Part shown: one piece after another, positions 1-7,302 of the stretch
Layout of the letters: each line of letters begins with the position of its first letter
How positions within the stretch are numbered: position 1 is the stretch's first letter
DNA from: Nitrospira sp.
GTDB taxonomy: Bacteria; Nitrospirota; Nitrospiria; Nitrospirales; Nitrospiraceae
Assembly (NCBI GenBank): GCA_016873525.1
Contig: VGXD01000030.1
Coordinates: 1-13,305, forward strand
Direction: 5' to 3'
DNA: 13,305 nt
Made by a program: the position numbers and the translations under genes
The notes under the pieces: generated by a model
The model's database searches: none
The model's input: only the letters and a program-made list of their open reading frames with translations
Told to the model about the DNA's origin: nothing

Positions 1-10
1 AAGAAATAGC

Positions 11-949
11 ATGCAGCCGAAACTCAAATCGAAAGTCCGGTGCGCCGACCGCGAGGTCGGCGAGATCACCAAGGTCATTGTCGATCCCCTCTCCCAGGAG
101 GTGAGTCATATCGTCGTCGGAGGAAATGGGACCGGCGCGTCGGGGCGTCAGGTTCCGATGGCCGAAGTTCAGGACGTGCAGGACGATGCCGTTCAGCTCC
201 GGGCCTCCTCCGCCGACATGGAACGGTTCCCGCTCTTAAAGCGCGAGGAATACGTCACGATCAAGGAAGTTGAAATCGCCCACCTCGAAGATCACCTGCA
301 CGTCGAGCCGGGCGAGGTGCTGGTTCCGCTTCCCGAACTGGAACGCAACGTCAAGCGCCGGACCTTCTTTGCCAACTTCACGCACGCGATCGGGTTCCTG
401 GTCGCACTTCCCTTGGCTGTGCCCGTGCTCCGGTACTTGATGAAGCCGATGTACGCGCCCTTCGATAATCACTGGATCAAAATCGGCAACGTGGGCAAGA
501 TCAAGACCAACGATGTCGGCATTCAGTTCAAATACAAGAAAAAGTTCAAAGAAGCCTTTATGCCGGAGGCCGAGATCGACAAGAACGTCTGGATCTTGAA
601 AGCCTCGCCCGCCGTCTTGGAGGACGTCTACAAGGGCAAGGACATGGACTTCCACGACGCGACGGGGCGGCTCCTCTGGACGAACAAGCAGAACGTGCCC
701 TACGTGGTGTTTTCCGGCAAGTGCCCGCACCTGGGCTGCGGATACAAATGGCGCGCCCACAAGGTGCTCGGCCAGGTCTTTCTCTGCCCCTGCCACTTGA
801 GCATTTACAATGCCGGCGGGAAGGTGTTAGATGGCCCTGCCCCGCGTCCCCTCGATCCCTTGCCGATCCGCGTCGCGGCCAACGGCGACATCGAGATCAT
901 CGACATGGAATTTAAGGCTGGGACTAGGGCGCAAGTCCGCATCGTCTAA
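11..949 (+). CDS. Rieske iron-sulfur protein with N-terminal PRC-barrel-like domain
   Basis: Predicted 312-residue high-potential 2Fe-2S subunit of a bc-type quinol:cytochrome c oxidoreductase, taking one electron from quinol at the Qo site. Residues ~1-70 look like a PRC-barrel (GEITKVIVDP then SHIVVGG). One membrane anchor lies at ~119-141 after an RR pair, and the Rieske fold occupies ~155-312. Cluster ligands are visible: C238/H240 in CPHLGC and C259/H262 in CPCHLS, with C243 and C261 able to form the usual disulfide. The second box has Leu where Gly is typical (CPCHGS). Bacterial Rieske subunits are usually ~160-200 residues, so the extra length is the N-terminal domain. The ATG follows a TAG at 7-9, which may end an upstream gene, so the ribosome site would lie outside the window. 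Cytochrome b starts 16 bases after the stop. Rieske identity is near certain; the PRC-barrel call is by eye. Confidence 0.93.
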   Translation: MQPKLKSKVRCADREVGEITKVIVDPLSQEVSHIVVGGNGTGASGRQVPMAEVQDVQDDAVQLRASSADMERFPLLKREEYVTIKEVEIAHLEDHLHVEPGEVLVPLPELERNVKRRTFFANFTHAIGFLVALPLAVPVLRYLMKPMYAPFDNHWIKIGNVGKIKTNDVGIQFKYKKKFKEAFMPEAEIDKNVWILKASPAVLEDVYKGKDMDFHDATGRLLWTNKQNVPYVVFSGKCPHLGCGYKWRAHKVLGQVFLCPCHLSIYNAGGKVLDGPAPRPLDPLPIRVAANGDIEIIDMEFKAGTRAQVRIV

Positions 950-965
950 GGAACCGGATCGATTC

Positions 966-2060
966 ATGAACGGACAACCGACCGCGATCGAGAAAATCGT
1001 CGCCTTCGTCGACGAACGGGTGGGGCTCAAGACCCTCCAGGCCAAGATGCTCAACGAGCCCGTGCCGGGCGGGTCCCGCTGGGCCTATGTCTTCGGCTCG
1101 GTTCTGCTGTTCATCTTCATCATGCAGGCGGTGACCGGCATCCTCTTGATGTTCTACTATGTGCCGAGCGCCGACCATGCCTATGCCAGCACCCAGTACA
1201 TCATCCACGAAGTGGACTACGGGTGGTTTCTCCTGAGTTATCACTTCTGGGGCTCCTCCGCGATGGTCGTGATGGTCTTTGCGCACATGTCCCAGGTCTT
1301 TCTCTGGGGCGCCTATAAAAAACCGCGGGAAATGATCTGGCTCGTGGGGCTGGCCCTCTTCGGGATCGTGATGGGGTTCGGGTTTACCGGTTACCTCTTG
1401 CCCTGGGATCAGCGCGCCTACTGGGCCACCACCGTCGGGGTGGAGATCATGGACAAGACCCCGATCCTGGGGGACTTCATGGCGCGGTTCCTCAAGGGCG
1501 GGCCGACGCCGGGGCAGATGACGTTGAGCCGGTTCTTCGTGATCCACGTGATGATTCTGCCCGCCTCCTTGATGGGCTTGGCCGGCCTGCACATCTTCTT
1601 CTTCAGGAAGGCCGGTCCGGCCGGACCCTTCCGGGGCACATCGGAAGAACTCAAGGCGAAGACCGATTACTTCTTCCCCCGCCAAATCTGGAAAGACATG
1701 GTGGCGATGGGGGCGGTGTTTTTCACGATCTGCAGCTTGGCGTTTTATGAGCCGGTGGTCTTGCTCGAAGAGGCCACGCCGGACCCCGGAGAGTATCACC
1801 CTGAGCCGGAGTGGTATTTCCTCTTTCTGTTCCAGTTGCTGCGGCTCAAAATCTTTGCGGGGGAATTCGGGCAGTTCTTGGGCGCGATCGCCCTGCCCGG
1901 AGCCTTCATGGCGCTGCTGGCGGCGCTGCCGTTTATCGACCGGAGTCCGGAGCGCAATATTTTCAAGCGGCCCATCGCGTTGGTGGGATGGCTGCTCGTG
2001 ATGATCAGCATTGTGATTTTTACGGTCTCCGCAATCATCAATCGGGAATTTTTGGACTAA
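966..2060 (+). CDS. Cytochrome b (b6/subunit IV fused type) of a bc complex
   Basis: Predicted 364-residue polytopic di-haem cytochrome b, the quinol-oxidizing core partner of the Rieske protein. Haem ligands are H93/H107 in the second helix (13 residues between) and H194/H209 in the fourth (14 between). The 14-residue spacing is typical of cytochrome b6; mitochondrial-type b has 13. The Qo-site PEWY is at 281-284, so the b6-like and subunit-IV-like halves are one chain. About eight helices are visible. By ungapped alignment of the first helix (18 residues, YVFGS to VTG), the Cys that holds haem ci in b6 is Val42 here. The start is the ATG at 966 with AAGGA at 948-952, overlapping the Rieske stop; the frame stays open upstream to 831, but that part would overlap the Rieske gene. 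Family assignment is firm. The quinone used cannot be read from the sequence. Confidence 0.94.
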   Translation: MNGQPTAIEKIVAFVDERVGLKTLQAKMLNEPVPGGSRWAYVFGSVLLFIFIMQAVTGILLMFYYVPSADHAYASTQYIIHEVDYGWFLLSYHFWGSSAMVVMVFAHMSQVFLWGAYKKPREMIWLVGLALFGIVMGFGFTGYLLPWDQRAYWATTVGVEIMDKTPILGDFMARFLKGGPTPGQMTLSRFFVIHVMILPASLMGLAGLHIFFFRKAGPAGPFRGTSEELKAKTDYFFPRQIWKDMVAMGAVFFTICSLAFYEPVVLLEEATPDPGEYHPEPEWYFLFLFQLLRLKIFAGEFGQFLGAIALPGAFMALLAALPFIDRSPERNIFKRPIALVGWLLVMISIVIFTVSAIINREFLD

Positions 2061-2084
2061 TTCCAAGAGAGCGACCCGTTGGGT

Positions 2085-3071
2085 ATGACGGATCAGCCTT
2101 CGAACGCATCATCGGTCAAGTTGGGATTGGCGGTTGCCTGGCCCGCCTTCTGGACCGGTATCCCGGCCAAGATCGCTTTCGTCCTGCTCTTGTTGGCCGC
2201 CGGGCTGCCGCCTTGGGAAGGGGTGGGTCTGGTCTTCCTCCTGCTGCTCTCGATTCCAATCGACATCTGGGCCATGGGCGTCAGTTCACGGACCGTGTTC
2301 CTGGAGCGGTTGCGTCTGCAACCGCCGGATGGGATCGGCCTGACTCTGTGGTGGCAAAGCGCCCTGCTCAATGTCGTCTATCTGCCGCTGGCCTACTTCA
2401 TCCAAGGCTATGCCAAGGAGGGCTCCAAGGCGGTTGCCGGCAAGATCATGGAAATCGGCCTGATCAAGGGCCTGCCTGTGGCGGAGCGGATCAGCATCGA
2501 GTTGACGCTCTGGGGGACCGCGGCGACGATCGCGCTGGTTGCCCTGATACTTGGATGGCTGTCGCTCTTCGGCTGGATCGTCCGTCGGCAGACGGCCGGC
2601 GCGAAGGCTGCGGAGGCTTCGTATCAGGGCCTGGTCCGGCAATGGGATTTGATGAGGGTGCCGGCGGATCAACCGCTCATGCTGACGGTCTTTACCGCCG
2701 TCGGGGTCTTGCTGGTGGTGGCGCTCTGGTCGTTTATGCCGGTCACAACGCCGCATCCTCATGAACAGTATAAGAAGGACGCGGTGAAGGTCGAGCCGCC
2801 GTTCAAGCCGGTCGAGGCCCTGCAGAAAACCGAAAAGTTGATGGCGCAGGCCGAGGTCGCCCTTCAGGCCTTGGAAGAACAAAAAGCTCAGGAAGAAGCC
2901 AAGGCCAAGGGCAAAGGCAAAAATACAGGAAAAGAAAACGGGGCGAGCAAGGGGGCTGCCGGGGCGCAGGTCCAACCGGCCGGCGGTGCAGCCAAGGCCG
3001 GCCAAGCGCCGGCGGCCTCAGGGCAAACGGATCAACGTGCGGCTCAGGGAGCAGGCGGACAGAAGCGGTAG
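2085..3071 (+). CDS. Unrecognised five-helix membrane protein with charged Lys/Ala/Gly-rich tail
   Basis: I do not recognise this family. The 328-residue product has about five hydrophobic helices (~26-42, 46-64, 86-106, 140-165, 198-218). A soluble tail follows, beginning with a likely coiled coil (~242-275, EALQKTEKLMAQAE) and ending in a low-complexity Lys/Ala/Gly/Gln-rich stretch (~272-328). No haem, iron-sulfur or other catalytic motif was seen. It sits 24 bases after cytochrome b and 28 before the CydA-like gene, so a structural or assembly role in the same complex is a fair inference. The start is uncertain: ATG 2085 is used here, but an in-frame TTG at 2079 is better spaced from AAGAGAG (2065-2071). 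The gene itself is well supported by its position and by strong helix periodicity. Confidence 0.8.
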   Translation: MTDQPSNASSVKLGLAVAWPAFWTGIPAKIAFVLLLLAAGLPPWEGVGLVFLLLLSIPIDIWAMGVSSRTVFLERLRLQPPDGIGLTLWWQSALLNVVYLPLAYFIQGYAKEGSKAVAGKIMEIGLIKGLPVAERISIELTLWGTAATIALVALILGWLSLFGWIVRRQTAGAKAAEASYQGLVRQWDLMRVPADQPLMLTVFTAVGVLLVVALWSFMPVTTPHPHEQYKKDAVKVEPPFKPVEALQKTEKLMAQAEVALQALEEQKAQEEAKAKGKGKNTGKENGASKGAAGAQVQPAGGAAKAGQAPAASGQTDQRAAQGAGGQKR

Positions 3072-3087
3072 CGTCGGCTTGGCCAAC

Positions 3088-3094
3088 GAGGAGA
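3088..3094 (+). promoter_or_regulatory. Shine-Dalgarno site fixing the start of the CydA-like gene
   Basis: GAGGAGA lies 5 bases before the ATG at 3100. It selects this start over the longer open frame from 2986, whose first 38 codons would overlap the tail of the preceding gene in another frame. Confidence 0.75.
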
Positions 3095-3099
3095 TATTC

Positions 3100-4950
3100 A
3101 TGCTGAACCATGGCGGACATCCACGGCGAATCGCCAGCACCGGGCAGGGACGGGGCTCGTGGCTGGCCGGCCTGCTTGTGTTCCTCGCCTTTGCAGGGGC
3201 TCCTCTCTTGGGGTTGGCGCAGGATGCGGCCGGTCAAGCCGGCGGCGTCGCCTACCGTGATCTCCCGGCCGTGGGCAGTCGGAACATCGTCTGGGTCATC
3301 GCGCAGCTGCATCTCTTGCTGGCCGGGTTCGTGCTGGGCGTTCCCATCTTCGCCTGGATCTGCGAGATCGTCGGGTGGAAGACGGGAGAAAAGCGCTACG
3401 ACAAGCTGGCCAAGGAGTTCACCAAGCTGCTGACCTCCTCCTATGCGACCACGGCCCTGTTCGGCGGGATTCTGCTGTTCATGCTGATCGGCTTTTACCC
3501 GAAGCTGATGTCCTATCTGGCCGATATCTTCTTCCCCTCCTTCGTCGTCTATTGCATCCTCTTCCTGCTGGAGACGGCCACCCTCTATCTCTACTGGTAT
3601 GGCTGGGATGCGATGCAGGAGGGGGGCAAGAAAAAACTGCACCTGATCCTGGGATTTTTCCTGAACGTCTTCGCCTTTTTCATTATGATCGTGCCGAATT
3701 CCTGGGCGACCTTCCAGGCCAGTCCGGTTGTGCTGGCGGAAGGCTCCGATATGGCCCGCGCCTGGGCCGCCACCTGGAATCCCACCTGGTGGCCGGTGAA
3801 TATCCACCGCCTCATCGCCAACGTGGTGCTGGGCGGATACATCTGCGGCGCCTATGCCGGGATCCGCTATCTCTCGGCGAAGACGGCGGAGGAACGGGAG
3901 CATTACGATTGGATGGGTTACGTCGGGAACTTCATCGGCGTTTTCGGCCTGCTCCCGCTGCCCTTTGCCGGCTACTGGCTGATGCGGGAAATTTATCAGT
4001 ACAACCAGCAGATGGGCATTACCTTGATGGGCGGGTTCCTCTCCTGGCTCTTCATCCTCCAGGCGATGCTGATCGGGGTGCTCTTTCTGGGCTCCAACTA
4101 TTACTTCTGGATGGGCATCACGCACCGGATTCCCGGGTCCGAGGCAAAGTACCGCAAGCCGATCATGTCCATGCTCGTGATCCTCTTGCTCTGTCTCGGA
4201 GTCTGGATGACGCCGCACTCGCTGGTGGCCAGCCTGGAAGAAGCCCGCAAGATGGGCGGTACGCACCATCCGCTCCTGGGCGTCTTCGGCGTGATGTCGG
4301 CCAAGATGACGGTGGCCAACCTCATGATCCTGGTCACCTTCATGAGCTTCATCATGTATTGGCGGGCCGGCAAGGAGGAGACGGCCGGCTGGGCCAAGGT
4401 GGCCAAGGCGATCATGAGCGGGGTGCTCGGCGTGGCGGCGATCGTGGTGATCGTGTTGGGCGTCTGGGGCTACTTTGTGCCGGCCATCATACGCATCAAC
4501 TACTTCTCGGTCGCCCAGGTCTTGATCGTCCTCTTCGTGATGTTGACGATCACGCCCTTGACGGCCCTGCTTCTGCGCAGCGCCAAGACGACGACGGAAA
4601 TGGTTTGGGGGAAGATGCCGCCACGGGCCGGGTACGCCTTGGTCCTGAACGCGGTCATGGTCATCCTGCTGATGACGCTGATGGGCTACGCGCGCTCGTC
4701 CTCTCGGGTGCATTGGCACATCTATGGCGTGATGCGCGATTCCTCGCAATATGCGTTTTCGCCGGCGCTGGGGTATGCGGCGGCGTTCATGTCCCTCTGC
4801 ACGTTCTTGTTCTGCATGCTGGTCGCCTTTATCTTCTGGGTCGCCACGATGGGGGACAAGGCCAAGGCCGGGGAGTCCGGCGGTAAGGGGAAGCTGCCGG
4901 GGGCCATGCCGGCCATGGCGGGCGGCTCGCAGCAGTTGGATGAGAAATAG
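3100..4950 (+). CDS. Cytochrome bd-like (CydA-related) membrane subunit, long form
   Basis: Predicted 616-residue integral membrane protein related to subunit I of bd-type quinol oxidases but longer (CydA is usually ~450-520), with roughly 13-14 hydrophobic segments. CydA-like landmarks: H71 in QLHLLLAG, matching the b595 ligand His19 of E. coli; LLETATLYLYWYGWD at 157-170, matching FLESTF..GWD and its Glu107 (here E158); and HR at 236-237. By eye, the Glu99 position is Val150, the b558 ligand His186 position appears non-His (near A240/N241), and the GRQPW quinol-loop motif is absent. Residues ~18-42 look like a signal peptide or extra helix (LAGLLVFLA, then GLAQDAA). The tail from ~585 is Gly/Lys-rich. 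No CydB gene follows. Such bd-like proteins are reported in Nitrospira as candidate oxygen reductases or electron-transfer subunits. Haem content and activity cannot be read here; an electron-transfer or proton-pumping role in the bc-like complex is inference. Confidence 0.83.
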   Translation: MLNHGGHPRRIASTGQGRGSWLAGLLVFLAFAGAPLLGLAQDAAGQAGGVAYRDLPAVGSRNIVWVIAQLHLLLAGFVLGVPIFAWICEIVGWKTGEKRYDKLAKEFTKLLTSSYATTALFGGILLFMLIGFYPKLMSYLADIFFPSFVVYCILFLLETATLYLYWYGWDAMQEGGKKKLHLILGFFLNVFAFFIMIVPNSWATFQASPVVLAEGSDMARAWAATWNPTWWPVNIHRLIANVVLGGYICGAYAGIRYLSAKTAEEREHYDWMGYVGNFIGVFGLLPLPFAGYWLMREIYQYNQQMGITLMGGFLSWLFILQAMLIGVLFLGSNYYFWMGITHRIPGSEAKYRKPIMSMLVILLLCLGVWMTPHSLVASLEEARKMGGTHHPLLGVFGVMSAKMTVANLMILVTFMSFIMYWRAGKEETAGWAKVAKAIMSGVLGVAAIVVIVLGVWGYFVPAIIRINYFSVAQVLIVLFVMLTITPLTALLLRSAKTTTEMVWGKMPPRAGYALVLNAVMVILLMTLMGYARSSSRVHWHIYGVMRDSSQYAFSPALGYAAAFMSLCTFLFCMLVAFIFWVATMGDKAKAGESGGKGKLPGAMPAMAGGSQQLDEK

Positions 4951-4953
4951 CCT

Positions 4954-4997
4954 TCAGCCATCGGTATTCGGCCGGTAGTGTCGGAGTTGATGGCTGA
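4954..4997 (+). repeat. Perfect 9-bp inverted repeat between the CydA-like and cytochrome c genes
   Basis: TCAGCCATC (4954-4962) is exactly complementary to GATGGCTGA (4989-4997), with 26 bases between. It fills most of the 74-base gap inside an otherwise tight operon. It could be an mRNA processing or attenuation hairpin, or the trace of a dispersed intergenic palindrome. No U-tract follows the stem, so a standard terminator is unlikely. Confidence 0.5.
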
Positions 4998-5024
4998 CAG
5001 CGGCTCAGCTTTCAGAGAGGACTT

Positions 5025-5621
5025 ATGAGCGAAGTCGTCGTGCTACAGATGATCGGGCTCGTGGTGATCGGCCTGGGCGTCTCGATCCTCCTGTTTATCG
5101 AGGCTCGGTTCGTCCGCGTGGTCGGGTTCGTGATGATCGTGCTGGGCCTCTTCTCCATGACCGCGCTGGGGGTGCCGCAAATGGCTTCCTTGCCGCCGGC
5201 GGAGGAGAAGTTCGACGTCGCCAACATCAAGACCGCCAACGACATGGCCGCGATCGGGCAGAAGATTTTCTTCAGCAAGGGGCAATGCGCGCTCTGCCAC
5301 TCTATCGGGCCCAGCGAATCGGCCCGCTGTCCCGACCTCAAGGGGATCGGCGCCAAGCTGACCCGCGAGTTCATCTATGAGAGCCTGACGCAGCCGCAAG
5401 CCTACATCTACCAGGATTACCGGCACGAAGGGCCGCCGAAGGAATACCCGGCCAGGATGCCCTATATCAACAAGAATCCGATCGGGCTGTCCAACAACGA
5501 GATACTTTCGGTCATCGCGTTTTTGCAGCAAATGAGCGGGGAGCCGATCACGGTCAGCCCCTCCGAGATCACGCAGCCGACTCAGACTGCGGCCGTGATC
5601 CCGGTGGCTCACGCACAATGA
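5025..5621 (+). CDS. Membrane-anchored mono-haem cytochrome c
   Basis: Predicted 198-residue cytochrome c facing the periplasm. Two hydrophobic helices (~5-25 and ~30-50) replace a cleavable signal peptide, followed by a class-I-like haem domain at ~70-172. The haem motif is CALCH (C88, C91, H92), and the likely sixth ligand is M145 in PARMPY. An additional Cys (C102) lies just after the haem motif. The last ~25 residues are Thr/Pro/Ala-rich and probably unstructured. AGAGAGGA lies just before the ATG. Its position directly after the CydA-like gene makes it a candidate electron acceptor from the bc-like core or donor to the bd-like subunit; a cytochrome c1 substitute is one option. The haem-protein call is firm; its place in the electron chain is inferred. 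Confidence 0.9.
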   Translation: MSEVVVLQMIGLVVIGLGVSILLFIEARFVRVVGFVMIVLGLFSMTALGVPQMASLPPAEEKFDVANIKTANDMAAIGQKIFFSKGQCALCHSIGPSESARCPDLKGIGAKLTREFIYESLTQPQAYIYQDYRHEGPPKEYPARMPYINKNPIGLSNNEILSVIAFLQQMSGEPITVSPSEITQPTQTAAVIPVAHAQ

Positions 5622-5698
5622 AAGTGTTGGCTCGCGGAAGAAGACATCGGTTGGGCCATGAGACCGGCGCCGATGCAAGGCGGCTCTTGGCCGGCAAC

Positions 5699-5703
5699 GG
5701 AGG
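5699..5703 (+). promoter_or_regulatory. Shine-Dalgarno site choosing ATG 5713
   Basis: GGAGG lies 9 bases before ATG 5713. The in-frame GTG at 5704 touches this site and is therefore an unlikely start. A second GGAGG at 5706-5710 is too close to the ATG to be the main site. Confidence 0.65.
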
Positions 5704-5712
5704 GTGGAGGAT

Positions 5713-6432
5713 ATGAAAGGCGGATCGCTGTTTAAGCCCGCAATCCTGATCGTCGGCGTCTACCTGTTTTTGAAGTTTGCGCTGCCCCTCTTTACGGCGC
5801 CGCTGCCGGCCAGTCTGATCTTCTTGTACCTGGCGCTGACGACGACCGGCATCGTGATTTTTGCCACGCTCAGCGGCCAGTCCACCGAGGCGTTTTTTGG
5901 GCCGATTACCCGTTTCTTGAGCGGGGAAGGCCTGGCCGGCGGGATGAAGACGGCCCGGCTGTTGGTCCTCGTGCTGTTCCCCTTGTTGGTGGGGTGGCAG
6001 ACCTATTCCAGCACGGCGCCCAGCGAGCAGCCTCCGGCTGAAAACCGCACGGTCCATCCGGCGCCTCCCGGCGAGTTTGTCGGCCTCTCCAATCCGATTC
6101 CCAATACGCCTGACAACGTGATGGCCGGCAAGGGGCTCTACGCCGCCTTTTGTTCGCCCTGTCATGGCGGAAATTTCGACGGGAAGGGCATGGCCGCCAA
6201 GGGGTTCAACCCGCCGCCGGCCAACTTCTCCGATCCGACGACGATCGCCATGCTCCAGGAAAGCTATCTCTTCTGGCGGATCAAGAAGGGCGGCGTCGGG
6301 TTGTCCATCGAGGGCATGCCTTGGAAATCGGCCATGCCGCGTTGGGAAGTCGAGTTGAAGGACGAGCAGATTTGGAAGATCATCATGGGCGAATACGACG
6401 GGGCGCATCAGAAGCCTAGGACATGGGAATAG
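5713..6432 (+). CDS. Membrane-anchored mono-haem cytochrome c with three N-terminal helices
   Basis: Predicted 239-residue cytochrome c. Helices lie at ~8-28, ~33-53 and ~82-97, then a Pro-rich linker (~100-130) leads to a haem domain at ~135-230. The haem motif is CSPCH (C147, C150, H151); M208 in SAMPRW is the likely axial Met, with M202 as an alternative. With an odd number of helices and the haem domain expected outside, the N-terminus should be cytoplasmic. It is the second membrane-tethered cytochrome in the cluster. The differing helix numbers (two and three) suggest the anchors contribute to complex assembly rather than mere tethering, which is inference. The start ATG is fixed by GGAGG at 5699-5703. 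The domain resembles cytochromes of c-type oxidase or alternative complexes; a precise subfamily was not recognised. Confidence 0.9.
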   Translation: MKGGSLFKPAILIVGVYLFLKFALPLFTAPLPASLIFLYLALTTTGIVIFATLSGQSTEAFFGPITRFLSGEGLAGGMKTARLLVLVLFPLLVGWQTYSSTAPSEQPPAENRTVHPAPPGEFVGLSNPIPNTPDNVMAGKGLYAAFCSPCHGGNFDGKGMAAKGFNPPPANFSDPTTIAMLQESYLFWRIKKGGVGLSIEGMPWKSAMPRWEVELKDEQIWKIIMGEYDGAHQKPRTWE

Positions 6433-6471
6433 CGTCTGGGGTCTGGTCGCAGGCGGAGCGATGAGGGGACT

Positions 6472-7302
6472 ATGAAGATGTTGGTTCGGCTGAAACCCTG
6501 GTCCATCGGGATCATCGGCGCGTGCCTCGTGAGCGGCTTCCTGGCGCCGCGAGCCGGCTGGGCGCAGGAAAGCGTCTCGGTCAGGGCCGGGCTGGTCAAG
6601 GGGACTTTGCCGGCCGACGATCCGGCGGCCGCGGCGTGGAACAGCGCCCCGGCGTCCGAATTTCCTCTCTCGCCGCAAGTGCACTGGCCGAACCGGATTC
6701 TCGAAGTCACCGCCCAGTCCGTCAAGGTGCGCGGGCTGCACGACGGCAAGCAAGTGTCGATTCTCCTTGAGTGGGCGGATCCCACGGAAGACCCCGATGA
6801 CGCCGCCGCGCTGGAGTTCATGGTCGGAGACAAAAAAGCGCACTTCGCCCACGGGCAGCCGATGGCCCAAGTGGAGGGCGGTCCGGTCAATATTTGGTTC
6901 TGGAAGAACAAGGACGCCAAGATCCTGGACATGAACGCCAAGGGCTTCGGCACCCTGAAAGTCCAGGACCAGCAGGACGTGACGGGCAAGGGGGTCTATC
7001 AGAACGGCGCCTGGAAGGTGGTGTTCACGCGACCCTTGTCCACGGCCGACGCGGTGAACGATGCCCAGATCAAGCCGGGAGACTTCATCAACATCGCCTT
7101 TGCGATTTGGGACGGCAAGAAGGATGCGGCCGGGGATTTAAAGGAGAAGGGCTCGCAAAAAGCGGTGTCCTCCTGGTGGTATTTCCGCGCCGAACCGCCG
7201 CCTGATTATTCCGGCTATCTCTATGCCGCGATCGCCATCGGGCTTGCGGCAGGGTTTCAGTTTGTGGTGATCCGGAAGCTGAAGAAAGGGGCCTCGACAT
7301 GA
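6472..7302 (+). CDS. EB_dh-family haem-b-binding periplasmic protein (NxrC/EbdC-like gamma subunit)
   Basis: Predicted 276-residue exported protein of the ethylbenzene-dehydrogenase / DMSO-reductase gamma haem-binding family. The signal peptide is ~1-31 (cleavage near AGWA/QE), the beta-rich domain ~35-240, and a C-terminal anchor at ~248-267 is followed by Lys/Arg. Family landmarks are ILLEWADPTED (98-108), GPVNIWFWK (137-145) and IAFAIWDG (208-215) before KAVSSWWYF (230-238). By analogy with EbdC (Met/Lys haem b ligation), M131 and K230 are candidate axial ligands. In known systems this subunit carries electrons between a molybdopterin enzyme and cytochromes, including candidate NxrC proteins of nitrite oxidizers. 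No molybdopterin or iron-sulfur subunit lies in this window. The ATG at 6478 (third codon) is better spaced from GAGGGG (6463-6468) and may be the real start. Family call is fairly sure; partner unknown. Confidence 0.82.
   Translation: MKMLVRLKPWSIGIIGACLVSGFLAPRAGWAQESVSVRAGLVKGTLPADDPAAAAWNSAPASEFPLSPQVHWPNRILEVTAQSVKVRGLHDGKQVSILLEWADPTEDPDDAAALEFMVGDKKAHFAHGQPMAQVEGGPVNIWFWKNKDAKILDMNAKGFGTLKVQDQQDVTGKGVYQNGAWKVVFTRPLSTADAVNDAQIKPGDFINIAFAIWDGKKDAAGDLKEKGSQKAVSSWWYFRAEPPPDYSGYLYAAIAIGLAAGFQFVVIRKLKKGAST

Noticed and set aside
1..9. End of an upstream gene (AAG AAA TAG)
   Set aside because: Only two codons and a stop are visible; consistent with an operon but not enough to annotate.
831..965. 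Upstream extension of cytochrome b
   Set aside because: It overlaps the Rieske coding region in another frame; ATG 966 has a ribosome site and gives the normal length.
2803..4749. 648-codon open frame on the - strand
   Set aside because: It lies antisense to the CydA-like gene, whose product has clear helices and a ribosome site. The antisense product is rich in His, Asp, Arg and Gln with no fold, as expected of a G+C-rich shadow frame.
3375..4886. 503-codon + strand frame inside the CydA-like gene
   Set aside because: Alternate frame of a G+C-rich gene; the product lacks helices and is Arg/Gly/Leu/Asp-rich.
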